From Candidatus Dactylopiibacterium carminicum (lineage in GTDB: Bacteria > Pseudomonadota > Gammaproteobacteria > Burkholderiales > Rhodocyclaceae): a DNA stretch of 64,000 nt. The stretch covers positions 1 to 64,000 of the forward strand of contig NZ_MDUX01000001.1 of the NCBI RefSeq assembly GCF_014736495.1. Direction: 5' to 3'. A model generated the notes under the pieces. It did not search any database. It had not been told where the DNA came from and worked only from the letters and a program-made list of their open reading frames with translations. Position 1 is the stretch's first letter, and every line of letters begins with the position of its first letter. A program made the translations under genes and the position numbers. Shown in pieces: positions 25,689 through 34,913 of this stretch.

Positions 25689-28244
25689 TCAGGCTTCCAC
25701 CTTGCGGGCGCGGCTGCGTTTCGCGGGCGCAGCTTCTTGGGCATCGCCGTCAGCAGTTTTAGCGGCAGCCGCTTTCGGAGCCTTGGGGGCACGAGGCTCG
25801 AATTCGAAACCGACCTTGCCTGCCTTGGCATCCCAGACCAGCATCGCCGAGAACTTGCGGTGCGTGCGGGAAGCCACGAAGCCGCGCAGCAGATCGGTCT
25901 TGCCGCTGGCCAGAAGCTTCTGCATCTGCTCCGATTCGATGGCCTGCTGCAGGATCACCTTGCCTGAGCGGAAATCGCAGGATTTCTCCGGGCCGACCGC
26001 CTTTTCGCAGACATAGGTGCTGCCATGATCGAAGACGCCGTTGCCGCATTTCGGACAGGCCCCCAGGCTTTGCTGACCGGAGAAGTCCGGAGCTTCGGCG
26101 GCTTCGCCTTCGCGTGGCTGGCCGAAGTCGAATTCCGGCAGCTTGTCGTCATTGAGCCGGATTTCGGCGTTGAACGCCCGGCCCATCTTGTTGCGGAAGC
26201 CGATCAGGGGGCCAACGCGTCCGGTGGTGAGCAGGGTTTCGATCTCATGCGGTTCGAATTGTCGGCCGGCCACGATCTTCCACAGCGAATAGTCACAGTC
26301 CGAGCACTGGAACTTCTTGTAGGTCTCGCGGATCAGGCCGCCGCATTTCGGGCAGGGCGCCTGGAGGATGCCGAAATCGCCCGGAATGGTGTCCGAGTCG
26401 TAGGTCTTGGCGCGTTCAACGATTTCGCGCGTCATCGCCTCGATATGCTTCATGAACTCGGCACGCGAGAGCTCGCCCTTTTCCATCTGTGCGAGCTTGT
26501 ATTCCCACTCGCCCGTGAGTTCGGCAGACGACAGTTCGCTGATTCCCAGTCCCTTGAGCAGCGTGATCAGCGAGAAGGCTTTGGCTGTAGGGATCAGCTC
26601 GCGGCCTTCACGCAGCATATAGGTTTCGGCGATCAGGTTTTCGATGATCTGCGCGCGCGTGGCCGGCGTGCCGAGGCCGCGCCCGGCCATTGCCGCGCGC
26701 AGCTCTTCGTCGTCGACCAGCTTGCCGGCGCCTTCCATGGCTGAGAGCAGCGTGGCTTCGTTGAAGCGTGCCGGCGGCTTGGTCTGCAGTGCTTTGAGGA
26801 TCAGCTCTTCAGTCTGCGCGCCTTCACCGGCCTGCACCGGTACCAGCGAGCCCGCTGCCTCGCCTTCGCTCCCTTCCAGCGCGGCTTCCTTGCCGTAGAT
26901 GGTCAGCCAGCCGGCGTTGATCAGGACCTTGCCTTCCGTCTTGAAGGCTTCGCCCTCGACGCGGGTGATGCGCGTGGTGACCTGGTATTCCGCGACGGGG
27001 AAGAACACCGCGAGGAAGCGCCGGGTGACCAGGTCGTAGATCTTGTATTCCGCTTCCGACAGGCTCTTCGGTACGGTGCCAGTGGGCACGATGGCAAAGT
27101 GGTCGGAAATCTTCGCGTTGTTGAAGATGCGCTTGTTGGGTTTGACCCAGCCGCGCTTGAGGATCTGGGCCGAGAAACCGGCGTACTCATCGGGCAAGGC
27201 GCCGAGGATGCCGGATACGGTGAGCAGGTAATCCTCCGGCAGGGCTCGCGAATCGGTCCGCGGATAGGTCAGCACCTTGTGCTTTTCATACAGCGCCTGC
27301 GCCAGTTGCAGGGTGGTGCGTGCCGAAAAGCCGAAACGGCCGTTGGCTTCGCGCTGCAGCGAAGTGAGGTCGAACAGCAGCGGCGAGAGCTGGGTGGAAG
27401 GTTTGGACTCTTCCTCGACCTTGCCGGGCTTGCCGGCACATTTGGCGAGGATGGCTTCGGCACGGGCTTTGTCCCAGATGCGGGGCGCTGCGGCGTGCTC
27501 GTCGTCTTCCGGCTTGCGGAAGGCCTCGTCAAACCAACGGCCGGCGTATTCCCCGGCAGATACGCCGAAGCGGGCTTCAACTTCCCAGTAATCACGGCTC
27601 TTGAACTTGCGGATGCGTTCTTCGCGCTCGACCACCAGGGCCAGCGTCGGCGTCTGCACGCGACCGACGGTGGTGAGATGGAAACCGCCGCTCTTGGAGT
27701 TGAAGGCCGTCATCGCACGGGTGCCGTTGATGCCGATCAGCCAATCGCTCTCGGCGCGGCACATCGCGGCCTCACGCAGGCCGCTCATGTCGTTGGCGCT
27801 GCGCAAGCGGAGGAAACCGTCACGGATGGCTTGCGGTGTCATGCTTTGCAGCCACAAGCGCTGAATGGGCTTGCTGGTGCCAGCGTGCTGGGCCACATAG
27901 GTGAAGATCAATTCGCCTTCGCGTCCCGCGTCGCAGGCGTTGATCAGGCCGGTCACGTCCTTGCGCTTGATGAGCCGAGTGAGCAGGCGCAGGCGTTCCG
28001 CGCTCTTCTCGATCGGGTTGAGCTTGAAGTGGGGAGGGATCGTGGGCAGGTGGGCAAAGCTCCATTTGCCGCGCTTGACCTCGAATTCGTCCGGGACCGC
28101 CAGCTCCAGCAGGTGGCCAACCGCCGAGGAGAGCACGTAGTCGTCGCTCTCGAAATAGTCGCCCTGGCGGGTAAAGCCGCCCAGCGCGCGGGCAATGTCC
28201 TGCGCGACGGAGGGTTTTTCGGCAATGATCAGTTGTTTGCTCAT
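25689..28244 (-). CDS. topB: DNA topoisomerase III
   Basis: A type IA topoisomerase that passes single strands and decatenates DNA. The product is 851 residues from ATG 28244. It starts MSKQLIIAEKPSVAQDIARA (Toprim fold), has INACDAGREGELIF with the acidic residues, the HLTTVGRVQTPTLALVV block, and the active-site tyrosine in LTYPRTDSRALPED. The tail carries two zinc-ribbon-like regions (CPKCGGLIRE...CSDCDYSL and CPKCGNGVFDH...C), then a region like other TopB tails and a lysine/alanine-rich end. It is longer than the E. coli enzyme (653 residues). It follows smg in the dprA-smg-topB run. Confidence 0.95.
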   Translation of the reverse strand: MSKQLIIAEKPSVAQDIARALGGFTRQGDYFESDDYVLSSAVGHLLELAVPDEFEVKRGKWSFAHLPTIPPHFKLNPIEKSAERLRLLTRLIKRKDVTGLINACDAGREGELIFTYVAQHAGTSKPIQRLWLQSMTPQAIRDGFLRLRSANDMSGLREAAMCRAESDWLIGINGTRAMTAFNSKSGGFHLTTVGRVQTPTLALVVEREERIRKFKSRDYWEVEARFGVSAGEYAGRWFDEAFRKPEDDEHAAAPRIWDKARAEAILAKCAGKPGKVEEESKPSTQLSPLLFDLTSLQREANGRFGFSARTTLQLAQALYEKHKVLTYPRTDSRALPEDYLLTVSGILGALPDEYAGFSAQILKRGWVKPNKRIFNNAKISDHFAIVPTGTVPKSLSEAEYKIYDLVTRRFLAVFFPVAEYQVTTRITRVEGEAFKTEGKVLINAGWLTIYGKEAALEGSEGEAAGSLVPVQAGEGAQTEELILKALQTKPPARFNEATLLSAMEGAGKLVDDEELRAAMAGRGLGTPATRAQIIENLIAETYMLREGRELIPTAKAFSLITLLKGLGISELSSAELTGEWEYKLAQMEKGELSRAEFMKHIEAMTREIVERAKTYDSDTIPGDFGILQAPCPKCGGLIRETYKKFQCSDCDYSLWKIVAGRQFEPHEIETLLTTGRVGPLIGFRNKMGRAFNAEIRLNDDKLPEFDFGQPREGEAAEAPDFSGQQSLGACPKCGNGVFDHGSTYVCEKAVGPEKSCDFRSGKVILQQAIESEQMQKLLASGKTDLLRGFVASRTHRKFSAMLVWDAKAGKVGFEFEPRAPKAPKAAAAKTADGDAQEAAPAKRSRARKVEA

Positions 28245-28358
28245 CAGGAAAGTAGAACAAGAATAGCGCGGCGCCAAACATGGCATGGCCGCGAAGGGTT
28301 TCGCTGCTGGATGATAGAAGCCGTGCTTCCAGGGCGGCAAGCTCGCCCGGGCAGGACT

Positions 28359-28847
28359 TCAGTGCAGGGTGATGCTCTCCCTGTCGTAGGCGTCTTCTTC
28401 CTCGCATTCGTCGCTGAGCAACTCTTCGAGGATCAGGGAATCCACACTGGCGCGTTCCTGCCACAGCACCATCAGCACGATCACTTTGAGACTGGAAAGA
28501 TCCACTTCAGTTTCGGGCATTGCCATCGCACGTTCGATCACCAGTTCGCGGCGGCGTTGGTCCAGCACGCCGGTGTGCTCCAGAAAGCAAAGGAATCCGC
28601 GGCTCGCGAGGTCCAGGCGCGAGGCTTCATGTTCACTGAGGATGCGCATGGATTGCTTGTCTGCGCGTTGTTCGACGCCCTCTGCACGTGCTGCGAGACG
28701 CAGACCGCGCAGCCAGTCGATGGCTTCGGCGATATCCTCCGACGCAAATCCGGCTGCGGACAGCTTGCGCGTGAGCTGTTCGGGTTCTTCAGGGCAGGCA
28801 TCCGCGTAACCGTAGGTTTCGAACAGATACACCAGGATGTCGATCAT
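28359..28847 (-). CDS. smg: Smg protein (DUF494)
   Basis: A 162-residue acidic, helical protein of the Smg/DUF494 family: MIDILVYLFETYGYADACPE at the start, LSAAGFASEDIAEAIDWL, FLCFLEHTGVLDQRRRELVI and VIVLMVLWQERASVDSLILE. The family is always found between dprA and a topoisomerase gene in beta- and gammaproteobacteria, as here. The molecular role is unknown. The C-terminus is strongly acidic (LLSDECEEEDAYDRE). Confidence 0.92.
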   Translation of the reverse strand: MIDILVYLFETYGYADACPEEPEQLTRKLSAAGFASEDIAEAIDWLRGLRLAARAEGVEQRADKQSMRILSEHEASRLDLASRGFLCFLEHTGVLDQRRRELVIERAMAMPETEVDLSSLKVIVLMVLWQERASVDSLILEELLSDECEEEDAYDRESITLH

Positions 28848-28885
28848 GCTTGTTCCGTTGCCGTATTCCTTGCGGAGCGCGGTCT

Positions 28886-29968
28886 TCAGTTGATTCGTTG
28901 AAAGCGGCCACCCGGCAGACTGGCAATGCGCCCGTCGAGTTCCAGCACGGTCAGCATGGCGAAGAGCGCATCGGGCGTCAAGCCTGTGCGGACCTGCAAT
29001 GCATCGAGGTTGACGGGGTCGTGGCCCATGGCATCCAGCACGCCGTTGTAGCCAGCCGGTGGTGACGGGGCGGGGGGCGTCGGTACGACGGTAGACTGCC
29101 AGTGAAGCTCTTCCAGTACATCCGCAGCGCTTTCGACCAGTTTGGCTCCCTGTTTGATGAGGCGATGACAGCCCCGGGACAGAGGAGAGTGAATGGAGCC
29201 GGGGATGGCGAAGACCTCGCGCCCCTGCTCAGCCGCCAGCCGTGCCGTGATCAGGGAGCCACTGTCGACTGCTGCTTCGACGACGAGTACGCCACGTGCC
29301 AGCCCTGAGATGAGGCGATTGCGGCGCGGGAAATTGTGTGTCGTGGGGGGCGTATCCAGCGGAAATTCGCTGAGGATCAGGCCTTTGCCGGCAAGTTCGC
29401 GCGCCAGCTCTGCATTGCGGGGCGGATAGATGCGATTTGCTCCGGTGCCGATGACTGCGATGCTACTGGCCTTGCCGCGTAGCGCTCCCTGGTGGGCGGC
29501 CCCATCAATGCCAAGCGCGAGACCGCTAATGACGGTCAGTCCTGCGTTGGCGAAGGTTTCGGCAAAGGCTTCCGCATTTGCGAGCCCCTGTGGCGTTGCG
29601 TTGCGTGCACCGACAATGGCCAGTGCGGGCGCTTCCAGCAACTCAAGACGCCCCTTGAGATAGATCAGGCTGGGAGGGTCAGCTGTTTGCAGCAGATTTT
29701 TTGGGTAGGTGGCATCAGCCAGTGTGAGGATGGTGTTGCCGGGTTCGGCGGCCCAGGCTAATGCCTGCTCGATGGCCGCCTGATTGTCATGGTCGAGTAG
29801 CGTTCGGGCGAGGCGGTCACCGATCACTTTTGCCAAAGCAAACTGCCCGGCGGCGAAGATCCGCTCGGGCAGTCCGAAGTTGGCCAGCAGGGCACACTGT
29901 CGTTCCGGGCCGATTCCCGGAACCAGACACAAGCGCAGCCAGTGGCGGAGGTCGTCCCCTGGCGTCAA
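28886..29968 (-). CDS. dprA: DNA processing protein DprA
   Basis: DprA loads RecA onto incoming single-stranded DNA during transformation. The 360-residue product has an N-terminal helical region (LRLCLVPGIGPERQ), the Rossmann-like core (VVGARNATPQGLANAEAF analog, SGLALGIDGAAHQGAL, VIGTGANRIYPPRN, EFPLDTPPTTHNFPRRNRLI), and a C-terminal winged-helix domain (DLQVRTGLTPDALFAMLTVLE region). It is complete, so natural competence is at least possible. It starts five bases after the LysM gene's stop. Confidence 0.95.
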   Translation of the reverse strand: MTPGDDLRHWLRLCLVPGIGPERQCALLANFGLPERIFAAGQFALAKVIGDRLARTLLDHDNQAAIEQALAWAAEPGNTILTLADATYPKNLLQTADPPSLIYLKGRLELLEAPALAIVGARNATPQGLANAEAFAETFANAGLTVISGLALGIDGAAHQGALRGKASSIAVIGTGANRIYPPRNAELARELAGKGLILSEFPLDTPPTTHNFPRRNRLISGLARGVLVVEAAVDSGSLITARLAAEQGREVFAIPGSIHSPLSRGCHRLIKQGAKLVESAADVLEELHWQSTVVPTPPAPSPPAGYNGVLDAMGHDPVNLDALQVRTGLTPDALFAMLTVLELDGRIASLPGGRFQRIN

Positions 29969-29973
29969 GGCTG

Positions 29974-31020
29974 TCAGGGAGCCGCCGCCTTGTCGCCCGT
30001 ACGGACCGGGCCGTTGGCTTCCATCACCAGCGCGTAGGAGACGCGGTTGAACGTGCGGAAGACATAGGCCAGACCCAGCGGCGTATCAGGCAGGGCGATT
30101 TCCTGGGCACGCCCGTCACCGCGGTAGATCGTGGTGCCGCCAGCACGGCTGAGTGCCAGTACGTGGCCTGGCTCCAGGCCGATATTGTGTCCACCGGCCA
30201 GCACGATCACCGAATTGCGCCCGCCCACGCCAACGCCCCCATAGATGGAAGCGACCGCAGTCTGTAGCCCTTTGGCCGGCGAGTGGGGCGGCGCTGCCAG
30301 CAGTTCTGACTTGGCGGCAGGCATCATGCGGTCCCCCGAGATGATTTCCTGCTTGGCTGCAATCACTTTCAGTTCGGCAGCCTTGCCGTCGCGCTCGGGC
30401 TGACTGACCTGTGCCGTGGCAACGAACTGTGCCTCGTACCCCAGAACCTGCTGGCCGACCGGATCCACGATGGGCTTGCCGCGGCGATAGATGTCCCAGG
30501 CCGGGGATTCGGGCAACAGATTCTGGCCGTAGATAATATCGCCGGTGCCAGCCAGCACGCGTTCTTCCTGGATGGCAATCACGGTCGGCTGACCAGGCAG
30601 ATCCTCGTCTTCGGTGACCAGCGGTTCGACCAGGAAGGAGCGGATGGCGTCCAGCGGCACGCTGGTGATCGGGGAATTGGCCGGCGTGGAATACACTTGC
30701 GGCGACAATTTGATCGTATTGTTCGGGCCGAGGTTGCGCCCCAGCGACAAGGTCGGGCCATTGCGATCCAACACCACGATCTGGCCGGGATAGATCAAGT
30801 GCGGGTTGCGGATCTGTTCCTGATTCATGCGCCAGACTTCCGGCCAGCGCCAAGGCTGTTTGAGGAACATGCCGGAGATGCCCCAGAGGGTATCTCCGCG
30901 TTTGACGACGTAGGTATCCGGCGCGTTGTCCGCCAGTTGCGCCGGGGTGGATTCATCGGCTGCAATGGAGGAAGCTGCCACTGCGGCGCAGAAAAGCCCG
31001 ACAAGAGTTCGTTTGAGCAT
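29974..31020 (-). CDS. LysM domain periplasmic protein
   Basis: A 348-residue exported protein. The signal peptide covers residues 1-20 (MLKRTLVGLFCAAVAASSIA). One LysM domain follows (DTYVVKRGDTLWGISGMFL, then EVWRMNQEQIRNPHLIYPGQ), which should bind peptidoglycan. The remaining 250 residues are an uncharacterised mainly beta region common to the dprA-linked LysM proteins of betaproteobacteria. It starts at ATG 31020, because the upstream ORF extension lacks a signal. It heads the operon with dprA, smg and topB, divergent from def. Confidence 0.9.
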   Translation of the reverse strand: MLKRTLVGLFCAAVAASSIAADESTPAQLADNAPDTYVVKRGDTLWGISGMFLKQPWRWPEVWRMNQEQIRNPHLIYPGQIVVLDRNGPTLSLGRNLGPNNTIKLSPQVYSTPANSPITSVPLDAIRSFLVEPLVTEDEDLPGQPTVIAIQEERVLAGTGDIIYGQNLLPESPAWDIYRRGKPIVDPVGQQVLGYEAQFVATAQVSQPERDGKAAELKVIAAKQEIISGDRMMPAAKSELLAAPPHSPAKGLQTAVASIYGGVGVGGRNSVIVLAGGHNIGLEPGHVLALSRAGGTTIYRGDGRAQEIALPDTPLGLAYVFRTFNRVSYALVMEANGPVRTGDKAAAP

Positions 31021-31212
31021 TGTGAGCCCCATGCGTGGTTGTATCGCGGCCCGGTTGCGCCCGTCTGAAAGCCCGGTAGACTCCACTTCCGGGATGGACT
31101 GCACATCCGTCGACCTGTCGCGGCGCAAGCCAGGCGCCGACCCTGCAGACATTCAAGTTTTGCGTTAGATTCTGCACGTAGCATACTCATACAGCAAGGG
31201 TTTTCCTGACAA

Positions 31213-31716
31213 ATGGCACTCCTGCCAATCCTTCATTATCCAGACTCCAGACTGCATACCGTGGCCAAATCGGTGGCTGTTGTGGACGACCGTATCCGCC
31301 AGTTGATCGATGACATGGCGGAGACCATGTATGCCGCCCCGGGCATCGGCCTGGCGGCCACTCAGGTCAATATCCATGAGCGCGTCATCGTCATTGACGT
31401 CAGTGAGGACAAGAGCGGTCTGCTGGCCCTGATCAATCCCGAAATCCTCGCACGCGACGGCGAGCAGGTTTGCGAGGAAGGCTGCCTCTCTGTTCCTGGG
31501 GTTTATGACAAGGTCACGCGTGCCGAACATGTGAAGGTGCGCGCACTCGATCGCGACGGGAAATCCTTCCAATTCGATGCCACTGGTCTGCTGGCGGTCT
31601 GCGTGCAGCACGAGATCGACCATCTGGATGGCAAGGTGTTCGTCGAATACCTCTCGCCTCTGAAGCAGAACCGCATCAAGACCAAGCTCGCCAAGAAGGC
31701 GCGCATCACGGCCTAA
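31213..31716 (+). CDS. def: Peptide deformylase
   Basis: It removes the formyl group from nascent proteins. The 167-residue product has all three metal-site motifs: [17 protein letters not shown] (the Cys ligand) and [12 protein letters not shown] (two His and the catalytic Glu). ATG 31213 follows the divergent promoter region shared with the LysM gene. fmt starts 66 bases downstream, the usual def-fmt operon. Confidence 0.97.
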   Translation: MALLPILHYPDSRLHTVAKSVAVVDDRIRQLIDDMAETMYAAPGIGLAATQVNIHERVIVIDVSEDKSGLLALINPEILARDGEQVCEEGCLSVPGVYDKVTRAEHVKVRALDRDGKSFQFDATGLLAVCVQHEIDHLDGKVFVEYLSPLKQNRIKTKLAKKARITA

Positions 31717-31782
31717 CCCGGAAGTCGGAGGCGGGAGGTCGCTCCCGGCCTTCGGCATGCCACTCACCACTTCCGACTCCCC

Positions 31783-32718
31783 ATGAAAGTAGCCTTCGCC
31801 GGAACTCCCGAATTTGCTGCAGTGGCTCTGCGCGCCATTCTGGCGGCAGGGTTTGATGTACCGCTCGTTCTGACGCAGCCGGATCGTCCTGCCGGGCGTG
31901 GCATGCAGTTGCAGCCCTCCGCCGTGAAACAGGTGGCTTTGGCAAATGGCATTGCGGTCGACCAGCCGGATCGTCTGCGTACCTCAGAACAACAGGCGGT
32001 TCTGGCTGACTGTGCGCCGGATGTGCTGGTTGTGGCTGCCTATGGCCTGATCCTGGCGCAGGCTGTGCTGGACCTGCCTCGCTTTGGCTGCCTCAATATT
32101 CACGGATCGTTATTGCCGCGTTGGCGTGGGGCCGCGCCGATCCACCGCGCCATCGAGGCGGGCGACGAAGAGACGGGCATCACGCTGATGCAGATGGAGG
32201 CGGGCCTGGATACCGGGCCCATGCTCTTGAAGCGGGCACTTCCCATTCTGCCGATCGACACGACTGGCACACTCCAGGACAAGCTTGCCGTGCTGGGCGG
32301 CGAGATGATCGTCGAAGCACTGCATGCGCTGGAAAATGGCCCGCTTCCGGCAACCATTCAGCCAGAGCAAGGCGTTACCTATGCCCACAAGATCGACAAG
32401 GCCGAGAGCCAACTCGATTTCCGACAGCCGGCTGCAGTCCTGGCCCGAAAGCTTCGTGCATTTGATCCTTTCCCCGGAGGCGCGGCCACTATTGGCGGTA
32501 CGACATTGAAGCTGTGGGCAGGAAAGGTCGGGCAAGGTGAAGGAGACGCTGGCACGGTGCTGGCCGCGGATGCTTCGGGCGTATTGGTGGCCTGCGGTGA
32601 TGCGGCCTTGCGGCTGACCGTGTTGCAGAAGCCTGGCAGCAAGCGTTTGCCTGTCGGTGAATTCCTGCGCGGTTTTCCGCTTTCCCCCGGCTTGTGCTTT
32701 GATTTGCCAGGAGATTGA
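31783..32718 (+). CDS. fmt: Methionyl-tRNA formyltransferase
   Basis: It formylates initiator Met-tRNA using 10-formyltetrahydrofolate. The 311-residue protein shows [17 protein letters not shown], the [17 protein letters not shown] block, VVAAYGLIL, the active-site motif [20 protein letters not shown] (Asn-His), and [19 protein letters not shown]-terminal OB-like domain ends in [10 protein letters not shown]. htpX follows on the same strand. Confidence 0.97.
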   Translation: MKVAFAGTPEFAAVALRAILAAGFDVPLVLTQPDRPAGRGMQLQPSAVKQVALANGIAVDQPDRLRTSEQQAVLADCAPDVLVVAAYGLILAQAVLDLPRFGCLNIHGSLLPRWRGAAPIHRAIEAGDEETGITLMQMEAGLDTGPMLLKRALPILPIDTTGTLQDKLAVLGGEMIVEALHALENGPLPATIQPEQGVTYAHKIDKAESQLDFRQPAAVLARKLRAFDPFPGGAATIGGTTLKLWAGKVGQGEGDAGTVLAADASGVLVACGDAALRLTVLQKPGSKRLPVGEFLRGFPLSPGLCFDLPGD

Positions 32719-32791
32719 ATCTTTGGGCAAGACCCCCATCTAAAGATCGCGTGCATGAGCACGGGACGATAACGAAAGGCAGGAATTACCA

Positions 32792-33634
32792 ATGTTCAAC
32801 TGGCTCAAGACTTCGATACTCATGGCGGGCATCGTGGCCTTGTTCGGCGCGGTCGGTGGAATGATCGGCGGCCAGCAGGGCATGATCCTCGCACTGGTTT
32901 TTGGCGGTGCGATGAACGTGTTCTCGTACTGGTTCTCCGACAAGATGGTGCTGCGCATGTACAACGCGCGCGAAGTCGATGCGGCCAGTTCGCCCTATCT
33001 GTACAACATGGTGCGTGAGCTTGCCGCCCGGGCGCAGATGCCGATGCCGCGTGTCTACATCATTGATGAAGCCCAACCCAATGCCTTCGCCACCGGCCGT
33101 AATCCCGAGAATGCCGCTGTGGCCGCCACCAGTGGCATCCTGCGCATGCTCTCCGAGCGTGAGCTGCGCGGCGTGATGGCACACGAGCTGGCGCACGTGA
33201 AGCATCGCGACATCCTGATCTCCACCATATCTGCGACCATGGCCGGCGCGATCTCGGCATTGGCGAACTTCGCGATGTTCTTTGGCGGACGTGATTCCGA
33301 AGGGCGGTCCAATCCGATTGCCACGATCGCAGTGGCGATCCTCGCGCCGCTGGCGGCGATGCTGATCCAGATGGCTATTTCGCGTGCGCGCGAGTTCGAG
33401 GCCGACCGCGGCGGGGCGGAAATTTCCGGTGACCCCGATGCACTCGCGGATGCGCTGCAGAAGATCGATCATTACGCGCGTGGCATCCCGATGGCGGCCG
33501 CCGAAGCGCACCCGGAAACCGGCCAGATGATGATCATGAATCCCTTGTCCGGTCGTGGCGTGGCTGGATTGTTCGCCACCCACCCGGCGACCGAGGAGCG
33601 TATCCGGCGTTTGCGTGCGATGCGTCGCCGCTGA
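32792..33634 (+). CDS. htpX: Zinc metalloprotease HtpX
   Basis: An inner-membrane quality-control protease. The 280-residue product has two N-terminal hydrophobic segments ([34 protein letters not shown]), the zinc-binding [10 protein letters not shown] motif (HEXXH), a further membrane pair ([14 protein letters not shown]), and the third zinc ligand Glu in [12 protein letters not shown]. It starts at ATG 32792 with AGGAA just upstream. A strong terminator follows the stop. Confidence 0.96.
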   Translation: MFNWLKTSILMAGIVALFGAVGGMIGGQQGMILALVFGGAMNVFSYWFSDKMVLRMYNAREVDAASSPYLYNMVRELAARAQMPMPRVYIIDEAQPNAFATGRNPENAAVAATSGILRMLSERELRGVMAHELAHVKHRDILISTISATMAGAISALANFAMFFGGRDSEGRSNPIATIAVAILAPLAAMLIQMAISRAREFEADRGGAEISGDPDALADALQKIDHYARGIPMAAAEAHPETGQMMIMNPLSGRGVAGLFATHPATEERIRRLRAMRRR

Positions 33635-33656
33635 TGCCCGCAATCGTGTAATCCAG

Positions 33657-33682
33657 AGCCCGCGCTTGCCGCGGGCTTTTTT
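33657..33682 (+). terminator. Rho-independent terminator after htpX
   Basis: GCCCGCG (33658-33664), loop CTTGC, CGCGGGC (33670-33676) and a T6 run close the def-fmt-htpX transcript. Confidence 0.9.
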
Positions 33683-33783
33683 GTCGCCGGGCCGTCCCAA
33701 GACAAAAAGTGCCCCCTTGGGGGGCCGCGACCCCGCGTAGCGGGGAGAGCGTGGGGGCCTTTGTGTCGCCGGGCCGTCTCAAG
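33683..33783. repeat. Direct-repeat pair with internal palindromes
   Basis: GTCGCCGGGCCGTCCCAAG (33683-33701) recurs at 33765-33783 with one base changed. Between them lie palindromic runs: CCCCCTTGGGGGG and CCCCGCGTAGCGGGG. Elements of this look are dispersed repeats in betaproteobacterial genomes. It lies between htpX and the broken cheB. Confidence 0.65.
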
Positions 33784-33845
33784 CCCCCTCGGGGCAGCAC
33801 TGCTGCATCAGCCGTTTGTGCGAGGGCTTGGAGTGCCCGGACTGC

Positions 33846-34913
33846 CTATCGGCCGCTGTCGACCCAGCGCAAGATGCGCGTTGCAATCTGGTGCAAGGGC
33901 AGGATCTCGCGTACGCCGCCGCGCTGGATGGCCATCTTGGGCATACCGAAGACGACACAGCTTTCTTCCGCTTCGGCGATCGTCACGGCACCTGTGTCGA
34001 ACATCTCCTTCATGCCCAGCGCTCCGTCGTCACCCATGCCGGTCATGATTACGCCAATGGCATTGGTGCCGGCCACTTTTGCCACGGAGCTGAAAAGGCA
34101 ATCGACCGAGGGCTTATGGTGGTTGATTATCGGCCCGTCGATCACCTCCACCGCGTAGCCATCCCCCTGCGGCTTCAGGCGCATCTGCCGGCCGGCTGCT
34201 GCCAGCAGTGCCAGGCCGGGCTCCACACGCTGGCCATTTTCGGCCTCGCGTACCTCCAGTCGCAGGTCTTCATTGAGGCGCTCGGCGAATCTGCGCGAAA
34301 AGCCGGGCGGCATGTGCTGCACCATGACGATTCCTGGCAGATCGGTGCCCAAGGAACTCAGCACAACCTCCAGCGCTTGTGTGCCGCCAGTGGAAGCGCC
34401 CAGGGCAATCAGACGTCGGCTGCCGAGTATTCGATGGCGGAGCCCCATCGGGGCTGGCGGGGGGATCTATACGGGCGTGCGGTTCGCCAGCTCGCTCAGT
34501 CGACGCATGTTGGCCTGGGCGGCTGCGCGTACGGCTGCGACGATACTGTCGCTTTCGTTCTCGAAGAATGCCGCGACGCCTGCCCTGGGTTTGGAAATCA
34601 GGCTCACGGCACCGGCTGTCAGTGCCTCCACGCCCGTCTGGGCGCCGTTGCCCACCAGCGAGGAGCAGATCACTATCGGAGTGGGGCGCTCGGCCATGAT
34701 CTTGCGCAGGAAGCTCAAACCGTCCATGCGCGGCATCTGGATGTCCAGCACGATCACGTCGGGCCATTCACGACGCATCTTTTCCATCGTGTGAAGCGGA
34801 TCGATGGCGGTATCCAGGACGCGGATGCCCGGCTGGCGCTCGAGCAGGCTGCGTGCAGCTTCGCGCACCAGGATCGAATCATCGACGATCAGAACCTTGA
34901 TCGGTGCGCTCAT
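33846..34913 (-). pseudogene. cheB: CheB protein-glutamate methylesterase, interrupted by in-frame TAG
   Basis: CheB demethylates chemoreceptors when its receiver is phosphorylated. The frame is 355 codons plus stop from ATG 34913, which overlaps the CheA stop as ATGA. The receiver (VLIVDDSILVRE, acceptor Asp in VIVLDIQMPRMDG) and the esterase domain (catalytic Ser in GASTGGT, His in VQHMPPGFSRRF, Asp in MTGMGDDGALGM) are both intact. Codon 149 (34469-34467) in the interdomain linker is TAG, with linker sequence continuing in the same frame (RTPV, stop, IPPPAPMGLR). No frameshift is needed. Possibilities are a pseudogene, a strain allele, readthrough, or two separate domains. For the last, no ribosome binding site precedes the ATG at 34448, so restart looks weak. 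Confidence 0.85.

Noticed and set aside
34448..34469. cheB as two intended separate genes (receiver and esterase)
   Set aside because: The stop lies in the usual linker, and no ribosome binding site precedes the downstream ATG; the single-gene reading is simpler.
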